Shown one piece after another: positions 1 to 7,352 of a stretch of DNA of 15,105 nucleotides. The first letter of the stretch is position 1. Each line of letters begins with the position of its first letter. The position numbers and the translations under genes were made by a program. This DNA comes from Phycisphaerae bacterium (GTDB taxonomy: Bacteria > Planctomycetota > Phycisphaerae > Phycisphaerales > SM1A02), in the NCBI GenBank assembly GCA_002690755.1, contig NZFT01000062.1, positions 9,978-25,082 of the forward strand, written 5' to 3'. The notes under the pieces are model-generated. The model worked only from the letters and a program-made list of their open reading frames with translations. It made no database searches and was not told where the DNA came from.

Positions 1-61
1 GACCACGGCCACCACCGCTCTTCAGCGAGGCCGGTCCGGGATGTCGTGGTGCGGTGGTCAT
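1..61 (-). CDS. Partial N-terminus, probable cytochrome c oxidase subunit I
   Basis: An ATG at 61-59, 13 bases after the coxB stop codon, opens a frame that stays open to the window edge (20 codons). The peptide starts MTTAPRHPGP and becomes Gly/Arg-rich. Too little is present to recognise a domain. The call rests on context: in most bacteria the subunit I gene (coxA/ctaD) directly follows coxB, and the spacing and orientation fit. The upstream purine run GAAAG is a weak ribosome binding site. It could instead be a subunit III gene, an assembly-factor gene or a chance open frame. The sequence to the left of the window would settle it. Confidence 0.45.
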   Translation of the reverse strand, partial: MTTAPRHPGPASLKSGGGRG

Positions 62-74
62 GGTCGACTTTCGG

Positions 75-1256
75 TCAGTTCAGCGTCAGGAGATAGTCGG
101 TCACCGCATCGAGTTCCGCGGTGTCGAGCTTGAGGGAGGGCATGTTGCAACCGATCTTCAACTGGGCCGGATCGTCGATCCACGCCCGCAGATTCTCACG
201 GTTGAGCGGAATGAACCCGGAGCCGATGGTGTCACGGCTCGCAAGGTGGGTGAGGTTCGGCCCGAACATGCCGTCGCTCGTCCCGTCGACCGTGTGGCAG
301 TTGAGACACGCGTATTCCGCGAAGACTCCTCGCCCCTCGGCCACCTTCGGATCCTGGACCCCCGGCTTCCGCTGGCCGTCGAGCCAGGCGTCGAAGGCCT
401 CGGGTTCGTCCGCGTAGACACGGATGAGCATGTGGGCGTGCTGGGTGCCGCAGTACTCGGCGCACTGCCCGAGATAGATGCCGGCGCGGTCGGCCTCGAA
501 CCACGTGTAGTTCGTGTGGCCCGGAATCAGATCCATCTTGCCCGCGAGTCGCGGGACCCAGAAACTGTGGATCACGTCCGCGGACTCCAACCGGAGCCAG
601 ATCGGTCGCCCGATCGGAACGTGCATCTCGTTCGCGGTCACCACTTCGCCGGCCTCGTCGGGATAGCGGAACTCCCACCACCACTGGTGGCCGATCACGA
701 CCACCTCCAGCGCATCCTCGGGCGGCGAGGTGATGTCGATGTCGCGAATGGTCCGGATGGTGATCATCGTCAGGACGAACACGATGATGGTCGGAATCAC
801 CGTCCACGCGACCTCGATCGGAACGCTGCCGTACACCTGCGTCGGCTCGGGGCTGCTCTCCACGCCTTCGGCGCGAGCCGCTCGGCGAGCCCGGATCCCG
901 CGGACGATCGCGAGCGCCAGGAACCCCTGGACCACCACGAAGATGCCGATGCAGATCGCGAAGACCAGGAATCCGAGTTCCCGGATCTCCCGCGTCGGTG
1001 GCGATTCGGCCTCGAAGATGCTGGTCACGCCGGCGCCGGACACCGGTGGGGCGTTCGGATCGCACACCACGAGTTTCGCGTCGAGGTCCGCCACCGAACC
1101 ATCCGGCTGTCGGACGGGTGCGGGCGCGGGGGGGACCGGAGGACCCGCGGCGGAGGCATTGGTCTCGTCCTGCGAAACGTCGGTCGGCGCAGCGGCCACG
1201 GTCACACCCAACGCGATGCAGAAGACGATCACAAACCCGGAGCGGACTCCTCGCAA
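75..1256 (-). CDS. coxB: Cytochrome c oxidase subunit II with fused cytochrome c domain (caa3 type)
   Basis: Subunit II of the haem-copper terminal oxidase. It takes electrons from cytochrome c through the binuclear CuA centre and passes them to subunit I. From the TTG start at 1256 the protein has 393 residues: a signal/anchor segment (about 7-25), two membrane helices (about 93-118 and 151-168), and an exported CuA cupredoxin domain. The CuA ligands are all visible: H230, then C265, E267, C269, H273 and M276 in GQCAEYCGTQHAHM. The aromatic electron-entry patch HQWWWEF lies near 190. A C-terminal cytochrome c domain follows, with CLNCH (C317, C320, H321) and probable axial M372 in NMPSL. I chose TTG because AAAGGAAG sits seven bases upstream and a compact signal peptide results. 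An in-frame ATG at 1301 adds 15 residues but has no ribosome binding site. The family assignment is certain; the start is not. Confidence 0.95.
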   Translation of the reverse strand: MRGVRSGFVIVFCIALGVTVAAAPTDVSQDETNASAAGPPVPPAPAPVRQPDGSVADLDAKLVVCDPNAPPVSGAGVTSIFEAESPPTREIRELGFLVFAICIGIFVVVQGFLALAIVRGIRARRAARAEGVESSPEPTQVYGSVPIEVAWTVIPTIIVFVLTMITIRTIRDIDITSPPEDALEVVVIGHQWWWEFRYPDEAGEVVTANEMHVPIGRPIWLRLESADVIHSFWVPRLAGKMDLIPGHTNYTWFEADRAGIYLGQCAEYCGTQHAHMLIRVYADEPEAFDAWLDGQRKPGVQDPKVAEGRGVFAEYACLNCHTVDGTSDGMFGPNLTHLASRDTIGSGFIPLNRENLRAWIDDPAQLKIGCNMPSLKLDTAELDAVTDYLLTLN

Positions 1257-1406
1257 GACAGATCTTCCTTTCGACTGCCGAGGGGCGGAACGCGGTGACA
1301 TCCCCGCGCGGAATATAACACGTCCGGCCGGAGAAAAGATGCAATCGACCGTGAAGACACTCGCTCGGCGACGAACGAAGTGACCGTTTCGATCGACTCT
1401 CCGCGT
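1257..1406 (-). promoter_or_regulatory. Intergenic region truD-coxB with possible coxB promoter
   Basis: About 150 bases lie between the truD stop and the preferred coxB start. On the minus strand a TATATT hexamer (1317-1312) lies in a short AT-rich patch and could be a -10 element. No convincing -35 lies at 17 bases; TTGCAT occurs about four bases too far upstream. A start site about seven bases beyond TATATT would fall near 1305, which leaves almost no leader for the ATG at 1301 and about 50 bases for the TTG at 1256. I see no clear terminator for truD here. Confidence 0.3.
1264..1271 (-). promoter_or_regulatory. Ribosome binding site that favours a TTG start for coxB
   Basis: On the minus strand AAAGGAAG is followed by a seven-base spacer and then TTG (1256-1254). 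This is the only good Shine-Dalgarno match near the 5' end of coxB. The upstream in-frame ATG at 1301 is preceded by GCGCGGGG, which is a poor match. Confidence 0.5.
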
Positions 1407-2780
1407 TCAGGCGTCCTTGGTCTCGTCCGACTTGAAGGCGTTTCGGTCGCGTTTGTCGCGACGATGCGCTTCGACCCCGTCATCACCGATGATCTCCCGC
1501 AGGACCACCGTGGCGTAGGAACCGCGTGGCAGGTCGAAGGCGGTACGCACGTACGGGCCGTGCTCGTCGAAGCCGGAATCGAGTTCCAGATTCGTCAGAC
1601 GGACCCGGTACGGACGGCGGGTGCCCTTGAAGTCCAGTCCGTCGCCCGTGAACGCCGTCGCGTCGACGCCCGCGTCCGCGAACGCCGCCCGCTCCGAATC
1701 GAGGACCGCGCCGGTGGCCTGGGGCATCCCGGGCCCGAGGATGGGGCCTCCGGGAGACAGTTCGAAGGCCGCCGTCTCCGCGGCGAGATCCTCCCGCGCC
1801 ATCATGCCCGCATCGGCGAGAAAACTCTTCCGACTCTCGTGACGAAAGGCGACGTCTCCTTCAAGAATCCGATCGGTCGTCCCGGCCCGCATCCGTGCTT
1901 CGAGCAGATGGTTGAAGATGGACGACTGGAGTGCGCTCACCCAGAAGGTTCGCATCTGCCTCGAGACGGTGGCAACGGCTTCCTCGGTGGATCGCCCCTT
2001 CGCGATCGCGGCGGCCATGCCCCGTTCCGCGACGTCGCGGCGACCCCAGCCCTTCGCGGCCTCGTCGTACCGGCCCGCCTCGAACGCTTCGCGCTGACCT
2101 CGCTGGTGCGCCGGAAACCACGAGCCCGTGGTGCCGAGCATCTCGGCCGCGAGTCCGTCCCAGTCGCGGGCCAGGATCATCCGGCCCAACCGGTGGGTGT
2201 TGCGGCGGTACCCGAACCGCTGGGTGCCGTAGTGGTTCGGGACCCCCCGCTTCTCGAGGGTCTGCATCGCCCGCCAGACCGCGGGCGCCTGCAGCGGATC
2301 GAGGTCGCGGATCCGAATCGAGAACCGATTGCCCGCGAGATGTCCCCGACGCAGCTTGTTGGTGTGCCAGTCGGCCCAGACGATCTGCACCCGCGAATCC
2401 TCGATCGCGGTCGCGACCTCCGCGGGCGGACCGTGGGTGCCCGGGAGATGGACCGAGATCGTCTGGCCGGTCATCGCGACGCGGTCCTTCATTCCCGCCG
2501 CCCCGATCGCCGACTCCTTCACCTTGAAGTGTCGCCGCAGGATGCCGAGGAGTTCGGTGTGCGCGAGCCCGCGTTTCTGGACGCGGAGATAGAGATGCTC
2601 GCCTTCTCCCCGGGGCTCGTACAAGGGGAGTTCGTCGACCATGAAGTCGTCGTCGCGGAGCTTGATCCGCCCCGCGAGAATCGGGGTGTCGAGGATCCGG
2701 CCCTGCGGCATCGGATCCCCGAGCACGCCCGGGGCGGAGGGGGGCGCGATATGAAGCTCGTCGTCGGGCCGCTTGGTCAC
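1407..2780 (-). CDS. truD: tRNA pseudouridine synthase D
   Basis: TruD isomerises uridine 13 of certain tRNAs (tRNA-Glu in E. coli) to pseudouridine. The protein has 457 residues, somewhat longer than the E. coli enzyme. The diagnostic motif GMKDRVAMTGQ is at 96-106, with the presumed catalytic aspartate at D99. NHYGTQRFGYRRNTHRLG near 190 and FKGTRRPYRV near 385 are the other conserved TruD blocks, and the large insertion domain characteristic of TruD lies between them. The start codon is GTG (2780-2778), and it overlaps the stop of the upstream BFN gene in the four bases GTGA, so translation is probably coupled. GAGGATGGA upstream gives a moderate ribosome binding site. All key motifs are intact. 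I am confident of the family; the exact tRNA targets are inferred from it. Confidence 0.95.
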   Translation of the reverse strand: MTKRPDDELHIAPPSAPGVLGDPMPQGRILDTPILAGRIKLRDDDFMVDELPLYEPRGEGEHLYLRVQKRGLAHTELLGILRRHFKVKESAIGAAGMKDRVAMTGQTISVHLPGTHGPPAEVATAIEDSRVQIVWADWHTNKLRRGHLAGNRFSIRIRDLDPLQAPAVWRAMQTLEKRGVPNHYGTQRFGYRRNTHRLGRMILARDWDGLAAEMLGTTGSWFPAHQRGQREAFEAGRYDEAAKGWGRRDVAERGMAAAIAKGRSTEEAVATVSRQMRTFWVSALQSSIFNHLLEARMRAGTTDRILEGDVAFRHESRKSFLADAGMMAREDLAAETAAFELSPGGPILGPGMPQATGAVLDSERAAFADAGVDATAFTGDGLDFKGTRRPYRVRLTNLELDSGFDEHGPYVRTAFDLPRGSYATVVLREIIGDDGVEAHRRDKRDRNAFKSDETKDA

Positions 2781-3271
2781 GCGAATCCATCCTCGCCGTC
2801 ATCGGACTCGTCTTCGGTGTCGTCGAAGTCGGGCATCCATCCGGGATGCTCCGGAGGCTGGTGGTCGGTGGTCGGTTCGCTGGACGCCTCTTCGAGCACC
2901 GAATCGGCCACGAAAATCGGCACATCGGATCGAACCCCGAGGGCGATCGCGTCGGACGGTCGCGAGTCGACCTCCACCATCTCCTCGCCCTGGCGGATCA
3001 CCAGCTTCGCGAAGAATGTGCCCTCTTCGAGGGCGTGGATGACGATCTGGACGAGGGTCCCACCCATGAGCTCGATCACGTTGCCGAGCAGATCGTGGGT
3101 CTGCGGACGGGGGATCGGGGTCTTTCTCAGACGACGCTCGATCGCGAAGGCCTCCGGGAGTCCGATCGCGATCGGGAACATGCGATCGCCCCCCTCCTCC
3201 TGGAGGGTGACGAACTGCGAATCCGCCATCTCGCGAATCAACAGCCGGGCGAGCGTCACCTTCACGAGCAT
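2777..3271 (-). CDS. BFN-domain (bifunctional nuclease, DUF151) family protein
   Basis: A 164-residue protein of the BFN/DUF151 family. Members are widespread in bacteria and one plant homologue has nuclease activity; the bacterial role is mostly undefined. The domain covers about residues 1-130. Hallmarks seen are FPIAIGLPEAFAIE (32-45), RPQTHDLLGNVI (55-66) and VDSRPSDAIALGVR (101-114). The last 35 or so residues are an acidic, low-complexity tail ending DDGEDGFA. I chose the ATG at 3271 because AAAAAGGAG lies eight bases upstream. An ATG at 3346 would add 25 residues, mostly basic, without homology signal or ribosome binding site. It overlaps truD by four bases, so the pair is probably an operon, which may hint at an RNA-related job but does not prove it. 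Confidence 0.9.
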   Translation of the reverse strand: MLVKVTLARLLIREMADSQFVTLQEEGGDRMFPIAIGLPEAFAIERRLRKTPIPRPQTHDLLGNVIELMGGTLVQIVIHALEEGTFFAKLVIRQGEEMVEVDSRPSDAIALGVRSDVPIFVADSVLEEASSEPTTDHQPPEHPGWMPDFDDTEDESDDGEDGFA

Positions 3272-3370
3272 CCGAAGCACTCCTTTTTGCCTGCGAGCCG
3301 CTTTTGCGGCGACCCGCGTCGGCGGGAACGGGAACGACCGGACCATTCTATCGCCTTCGATGGCGTCGAA
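3272..3370 (-). promoter_or_regulatory. Leader and possible promoter of the BFN-truD pair
   Basis: The gap between the nitroreductase stop and the BFN start is about 100 bases. On the minus strand TAGAAT (3350-3345) is one base from a consensus -10, but no good -35 lies 16-18 bases upstream. If it is used, the BFN leader would be about 65 bases and would contain the small GCCGC/GCGGC hairpin. A four-base-pair stem with an ATCGAA loop (about 3365-3352) has no T run and is a poor terminator candidate for the nitroreductase gene. Confidence 0.3.
3280..3288 (-). promoter_or_regulatory. Strong ribosome binding site of the BFN gene
   Basis: AAAAAGGAG on the minus strand, eight bases before the ATG at 3271-3269. 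It decides the start of the BFN gene in favour of the shorter form. A five-base-pair hairpin with a four-base AAAA loop (GCCGC/GCGGC, 3310-3297) sits just upstream and could affect access to this site. Confidence 0.7.
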
Positions 3371-4102
3371 TCATTCGAAGGACGCGCCGGCTTTCCGGTA
3401 CCACGCCGAACTTCCGGTCCGGTGGAGCTCCTCGAAGTGCTTTCGGATCCGGGAGGACCAGTCCGGCGTCTTGATGCCGTTGGCTCGATACCAGTCGGCG
3501 ATGACCCGATCGTAGTCGTCGACGGCGGCGAACACGGCGTCGTCGTCCGGGTAGACGTCATCGAAAAGCACGGCCTCGGGACCGATCCGCGGCCGAACCG
3601 AGGTCTCCTGATCCGGCACGCCGACGCACAGTCCGAAGAGCGGCCAGACGCCCTCCGGCGTACCGAGGACCTCGTGGAGTCCCGCGAGGTCGTTGCGCAG
3701 GCCGCCGATGTAGCACGTTCCGTACCCCATCGACTCGAAGGCGACCACCATGTTCTGCGCAAAAAGGGTCGCGTCGATCACCGCGAGCATGAATCCCTCG
3801 AGGTTCGACGCGTGCGGCACTTCCGCGCGAGCCGCGAGGAGCCGATGTCGCCGGACGTCCCCGCAGATCGCGAGGAACAAGGGACAGGCGGCGACCTTCT
3901 CCTGGCCTCCGGTGAGGGAGACCAACCGTTCACGGACCGTGGAATCGGTGATTCGAATCGCCGCGTAGGCCTGGATGTTGGAACTCGTCGCGGCCTGCTG
4001 CCCGGCCCGGACGGCGGCGTGAAGATCCGCTTCGGGGATCGGATCGGACTTGAAACGGCGAACCGAGCGGTGGGCGGCGAGCAGGTCGACGACGTCGTTC
4101 AT
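3371..4102 (-). CDS. NfsA/Frp-like FMN-dependent NAD(P)H nitroreductase
   Basis: A flavin-dependent oxidoreductase of the oxygen-insensitive nitroreductase (NfsA/Frp) group. It would carry out two-electron NAD(P)H-dependent reduction of nitro compounds, quinones or flavins in the cytoplasm. The protein has 243 residues, the usual size. The FMN-binding HRSVRRF is at 11-17, followed by TSSNIQAY (39-46), GYGTCYIGGLRND (127-138) and LCVGVPD (158-164), the last two typical of NfsA-like proteins. I prefer the ATG at 4102 because the protein then starts MNDVVDLLAAHRSVRRF, as family members do. A GTG at 4153 would add 17 residues and lacks a ribosome binding site. The physiological substrate cannot be read from sequence. 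It may share a transcript with the downstream BFN gene, but the gap is wide enough for a separate promoter. Confidence 0.92.
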   Translation of the reverse strand: MNDVVDLLAAHRSVRRFKSDPIPEADLHAAVRAGQQAATSSNIQAYAAIRITDSTVRERLVSLTGGQEKVAACPLFLAICGDVRRHRLLAARAEVPHASNLEGFMLAVIDATLFAQNMVVAFESMGYGTCYIGGLRNDLAGLHEVLGTPEGVWPLFGLCVGVPDQETSVRPRIGPEAVLFDDVYPDDDAVFAAVDDYDRVIADWYRANGIKTPDWSSRIRKHFEELHRTGSSAWYRKAGASFE

Positions 4103-4222
4103 GGAAGTGGATCCGGGTTGTTCGCGAGCGGCGTCCGGACCTTCCGTACGCACGAACGGTGGTTCGCGGTCGGAATCATCGCCGCGATCGCCTTCCGCCG
4201 TGCGTTCGGGCCGTGGTTGGAG
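4103..4222 (-). other. Intergenic region between S8 protease and nitroreductase
   Basis: About 120 GC-rich bases. I see no clear terminator with a T run, no good promoter hexamer pair and no small reading frame with a credible start. Open frames crossing it begin inside the protease gene and look like chance. Confidence 0.4.
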
Positions 4223-5755
4223 TCAGCCGGTCCAGTCGACGAAGAGGAGTCCGAGGTCGAGACCGTCGATCCGGCAGTCACCGTTGAGATCGCCGACGCA
4301 GGCCTCCTCGCAGTCCGAGGGGCACGGCCCCCATCCGGTCAGCATGATCCCGAAGTCCTCGCCGTCGACGACGCCGTCCCGGTCGAGGTCGCCCGGGAGG
4401 GGCGGCTGGGGGTCGAGCGCCAGCACCGCGGCTTCGATGTCGAGTCGGCCGGTGCCGGTCAGGTGATCGAAACCGAGGGATTCGACGTCTTCCGTGTTGA
4501 ACATGAGCGTCACCCGGGCGGTGACCGGATCGAGATCGGGGGTCACGGTCTTCATCAATGCGACCGCACCGGTCACGAACGGGGCCGCCATGCTGGTGCC
4601 CGACTTGTAGCCGTAGGAGGTGGAACCGACGCAGGAATAGATCCGCCATCCGGGCGCGGCGAGGTCGATCTCCGGACCGGAACTCGAAAACGACGCGTGC
4701 AGGTCGCGGTTGTCGGTCGCGGCGACCGCGATCGTCTCCGGAAAACGAGCGGGGGCCTGGACGTCGTCGGCCTGACCGGTGTTTCCCGCGGCGGCGATCT
4801 GAATGACCCCGGCGGCGTCGGCATAGGCCACCGCGTCCGCGAAGGCTTCGGTCCCCGTCGAGTACTGCAGACTCATGTTGATGATGTCGGCACCCTGGTC
4901 GACTGCCCAGACGATTCCCTCGGCGACCCAGCTCTCCAGGCCGGTGCAGCCGTTGGTGACCACCACCGGCATGATCCGTGGACGCCATGCGACGCCCGCG
5001 ATGCCCTCGTCGTTGTCGCCGCGAGCACCGAGAATTCCGGAGACGTGCGTCCCGTGACTGCCGCACTCGTCGTCGAACTGGTCGTTCGCGTCCGGGACGT
5101 TCCAGCCGGGAAGGAGTCGATCGGTGAATTCGACGTGGGGATCGACGCCGGAGTCGAGCACCGCGACGACCACGTCCTCGGATCCGACGGTCCAGTCCCA
5201 CGCGGGAAGCACGTTCACGTCGGCGCCGACGATGCCATCCTGACCGGCGACGTTCTGCCCGGCGTTGGACATCCCGTACTGGAAGCCGAACCACGGATCG
5301 TCGGGCGGCGCCGCGACGCCGCCGGCGGCGTCGAGTTCGATCGCCTCGACGGGCCCGCCGATCGCCGCGAGATCACCCACGTCGGTGATCGCCGCGTCGG
5401 CCGATGCGGCGTTCGGAAACTCGATGACGAAATACCGGTCGAGGCGATTCGCCCGGGCCAGGTCGACGTTCGCGGGCGTGGTCCGGAAGAGCGGTCGAAG
5501 GTCGGTCGCCCGGACCTCGAAGAGTCGATCCCGCAACAGTCGAGCGGCGATCAGATCGGCGGTGGTGAGCCTCGATCGGGCCGGATCGGGAACGAGCCAG
5601 AATCCGCCGTCCCGATCCTCGTGAATCCGGACGTCCGGGGCGGTTCTGAGAATCACCCGGACCGGATCTCCCGCGGCGACCACCTCGGCCATCGCCGACG
5701 CGGAGGTCAGCGTGCCGAAGGCGAGAATGCTCGACATCAGTTGCGATCTGATCAT
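4223..5755 (-). CDS. Secreted subtilisin-like serine protease (S8) with dockerin-like repeats
   Basis: A 510-residue exported protease. A signal peptide (about 1-23, ending SASAMA) is followed by an N-terminal region of about 125 residues that may be an inhibitor-like propeptide. The S8 catalytic domain covers roughly 150-445. The triad is D201 (VAVLDSGVD), H234 (GSHGTHVSG) and S388 (SGTSMAAPF), and the oxyanion N325 lies in AAAGNTG, so it should be active. The C-terminus has two calcium-binding dockerin-like/EF-hand repeats, GDLDRDGVVDGEDFG (455-469) and GDLNGDCRIDGLDLG (488-502), each ending in a WG or WTG, joined by a linker with three cysteines (C478, C482, C486). Such repeat pairs are common on exported Phycisphaerae proteins; their binding partner is not established. 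The ATG at 5755 has AGGA about ten bases upstream. It probably degrades extracellular protein. The substrate is unknown. Confidence 0.95.
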   Translation of the reverse strand: MIRSQLMSSILAFGTLTSASAMAEVVAAGDPVRVILRTAPDVRIHEDRDGGFWLVPDPARSRLTTADLIAARLLRDRLFEVRATDLRPLFRTTPANVDLARANRLDRYFVIEFPNAASADAAITDVGDLAAIGGPVEAIELDAAGGVAAPPDDPWFGFQYGMSNAGQNVAGQDGIVGADVNVLPAWDWTVGSEDVVVAVLDSGVDPHVEFTDRLLPGWNVPDANDQFDDECGSHGTHVSGILGARGDNDEGIAGVAWRPRIMPVVVTNGCTGLESWVAEGIVWAVDQGADIINMSLQYSTGTEAFADAVAYADAAGVIQIAAAGNTGQADDVQAPARFPETIAVAATDNRDLHASFSSSGPEIDLAAPGWRIYSCVGSTSYGYKSGTSMAAPFVTGAVALMKTVTPDLDPVTARVTLMFNTEDVESLGFDHLTGTGRLDIEAAVLALDPQPPLPGDLDRDGVVDGEDFGIMLTGWGPCPSDCEEACVGDLNGDCRIDGLDLGLLFVDWTG

Positions 5756-6133
5756 GACTGAGGCGTCCTGCTGGTTCGCGTCATGCGGCCGAAATCAGGC
5801 CTGCCGCGCGGGTGATTGAAGGGTAGCCCCCGATTCGGACGGCGACGACCCAACTTGGTCTTCTCCGTCGGGCAGGCGTCGGATCGGTCGCATTCCTGAG
5901 TTCCGTACGGATTCCTCCGCCCGAATTCGATTATCGGTCGGCTTTCGGGGCGAATCGATTCCCGGTCAGCCCGTCCTCGCTGCGGTGACTGCCACGTGCA
6001 CGCCAGTCGCAATTCGGTCACAATCGAAACTCGCGTCTCGAACGCAGAAGAAGTACCCTTGAGTACTCATTTATCCATTAATCCGCTTTATGGATCAACC
6101 GTCCGCATCCCTCTTGTGCCCAGGCTTGAAACC
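5756..6133. promoter_or_regulatory. Divergent intergenic region between S8 protease and metK
   Basis: A 378-base gap that must carry promoters in both directions. Towards the protease, GATAAT on the minus strand (5935-5930) is a possible -10 without a good -35. Towards metK, 6050-6100 is strikingly AT-rich against its surroundings and includes two potential hairpins: AGTAC/GTACT (6052-6056 with 6063-6067) and ATCCAT/ATGGAT (6073-6078 with 6090-6095, 11-base loop). A further GACTG/CAGTC pair lies at 5987-5991 and 6004-6008. I could not assign a clear sigma-70 promoter to metK. I see no match to the SAM riboswitch classes whose consensus I remember. The rest is GC-rich with no supportable gene. 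An open frame on the minus strand (6021-5752) has no ribosome binding site or family likeness. Confidence 0.5.
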
Positions 6134-7348
6134 ATGACGAACCGCCCGCATTTCTTCACGTCCGAATCCGTCTCGATGGGTCATCCCGACAAACTCGCGG
6201 ACCAGATCTCGGATGCCGTGCTCGATGCCATGATCGCCGTCGACCCGAACTGTCGCGTCGCCTGTGAGACGATGGTCACCACCGGAATGGCGGTGGTTGC
6301 CGGCGAAGTCACGTGCGACGGTTACGTGGAGATCTCGGAGATCATCCGGAACACCGCCGAAGAGATCGGCTACGACGATGCGGCGAAGGGACTCGACGGC
6401 CGCAGCTGTGCGGTCCTGGTGTCGCTCGACCAGCAGAGCCCCGACATCAACCAGGGCGTCGATCGACACAAGTCCGGCGGTGATCCCTCCGAACAGGGCG
6501 CCGGCGACCAGGGCCTGATGTTCGGCTTCGCGTGTCGTGAGACCGACTCGTTGATGCCGCTTCCCATCGATCTCTCGCACAAGCTCGTCGCGCGACAGGC
6601 CGTGATCCGCCAGTCCGAAGCGATCCCTCACCTCCGGCCCGACGCGAAGAGCCAGGTCACCGTCGAATACGACGAGGGCCGCCCGACCGCGGTCCGCACC
6701 GTCGTGCTTTCGACCCAGCACGGTCCGGAATGGAACGGCGAGGCGAAGCAGGCGGAACTGAAGAGCGCCATCATCGACCAAGTCATCAAGCCGGTGCTCG
6801 GCGACTGGTGGAACGACGACATCGTGGTGCACGTCAACCCGACCGGCAAGTTCGAACTGGGTGGTCCCCACGGTGACTGCGGCCTCACCGGTCGGAAGAT
6901 CATCGTCGACACCTACGGCGGCCGAGGCCGTCACGGTGGCGGGGCGTTCAGCGGCAAGGACCCTTCGAAGGTCGACCGCTCCGCGGCGTACATGGCGCGG
7001 TACATCGCGAAGAACATCGTCGCCGCCGACCTCGCCGACGAGTGCGAAGTCCAGCTGAGCTACGCGATCGGCGTCGCGGAACCGACCTCCGTCCTCGTCG
7101 ACACCAACGGAACCGCGACCATCGACGAGGCCGCGATCGAAGCGATCGTCCGCGAGCACTTCGATCTGACCCCGGCCGGCATCATCCGCGATCTCGATCT
7201 GCTCAAGCCGATCTACCGCGCCACCGCCGCGCACGGCCACTTCGGCCGGGAACCCGGCGAGGGAGGCGAGGGCACGTTCACGTGGGAGAAGACCGACAAG
7301 GCCGCGGCCCTCAAGTCAGCGGCTTCCGCCACCGTGGCGACCTCCTGA
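6134..7348 (+). CDS. metK: S-adenosylmethionine synthetase
   Basis: MetK condenses methionine and ATP to S-adenosylmethionine with release of phosphate and pyrophosphate. The protein has 404 residues, slightly longer than the E. coli enzyme. Signatures seen are [12 protein letters not shown] (16-27), [11 protein letters not shown] (122-132), [16 protein letters not shown] (233-248), the phosphate-binding loop [16 protein letters not shown] (268-283) and [15 protein letters not shown] (358-372). The ATG at 6134 gives the usual N-terminus. The frame is open upstream to 5996, but those 46 residues look like untranslated leader. The ribosome binding site is weak (CAGG about nine bases upstream). 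It is followed after only four bases by a SAM-dependent rRNA methyltransferase, so the two are very probably co-transcribed. The leader hairpins could be regulatory. Confidence 0.97.
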   Translation: MTNRPHFFTSESVSMGHPDKLADQISDAVLDAMIAVDPNCRVACETMVTTGMAVVAGEVTCDGYVEISEIIRNTAEEIGYDDAAKGLDGRSCAVLVSLDQQSPDINQGVDRHKSGGDPSEQGAGDQGLMFGFACRETDSLMPLPIDLSHKLVARQAVIRQSEAIPHLRPDAKSQVTVEYDEGRPTAVRTVVLSTQHGPEWNGEAKQAELKSAIIDQVIKPVLGDWWNDDIVVHVNPTGKFELGGPHGDCGLTGRKIIVDTYGGRGRHGGGAFSGKDPSKVDRSAAYMARYIAKNIVAADLADECEVQLSYAIGVAEPTSVLVDTNGTATIDEAAIEAIVREHFDLTPAGIIRDLDLLKPIYRATAAHGHFGREPGEGGEGTFTWEKTDKAAALKSAASATVATS

Positions 7349-7352
7349 CCCC

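Noticed and set aside
11..58. Inverted repeat ACCACCGC/GCGGTGGT as a terminator after coxB
   Set aside because: The arms fall within the likely start of the next gene, there is no T run, and the 32-base loop makes a terminator unlikely.
54..1298. Long plus-strand open frame opposite coxB
   Set aside because: It is antisense to a gene with complete family motifs. Long shadow frames are expected in GC-rich coding DNA, and the peptide shows only Arg/Asp/His/Val-rich composition.
2846..5761. Plus-strand open frame of about 970 codons opposite three genes
   Set aside because: It runs across the BFN, nitroreductase and protease genes and the gaps between them. The peptide is low in hydrophobic core and rich in Asp, Arg, Gly and Val, as antisense shadows are. 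No ribosome binding site.
5752..6021. Minus-strand open frame in the protease-metK gap
   Set aside because: No start signal, Arg-rich shadow-like composition, and it reaches the protease start codon, where the promoter should be.
5996..6133. N-terminal extension of metK by 46 codons
   Set aside because: The extension has no MetK homology, has no ribosome binding site, and covers the AT-rich leader with its hairpins.
5756..6133. tRNA or known SAM riboswitch in the large gap
   Set aside because: No cloverleaf or CCA end, and none of the conserved cores of the SAM-I or SAM-II type that I could recognise. A covariance search would be decisive.
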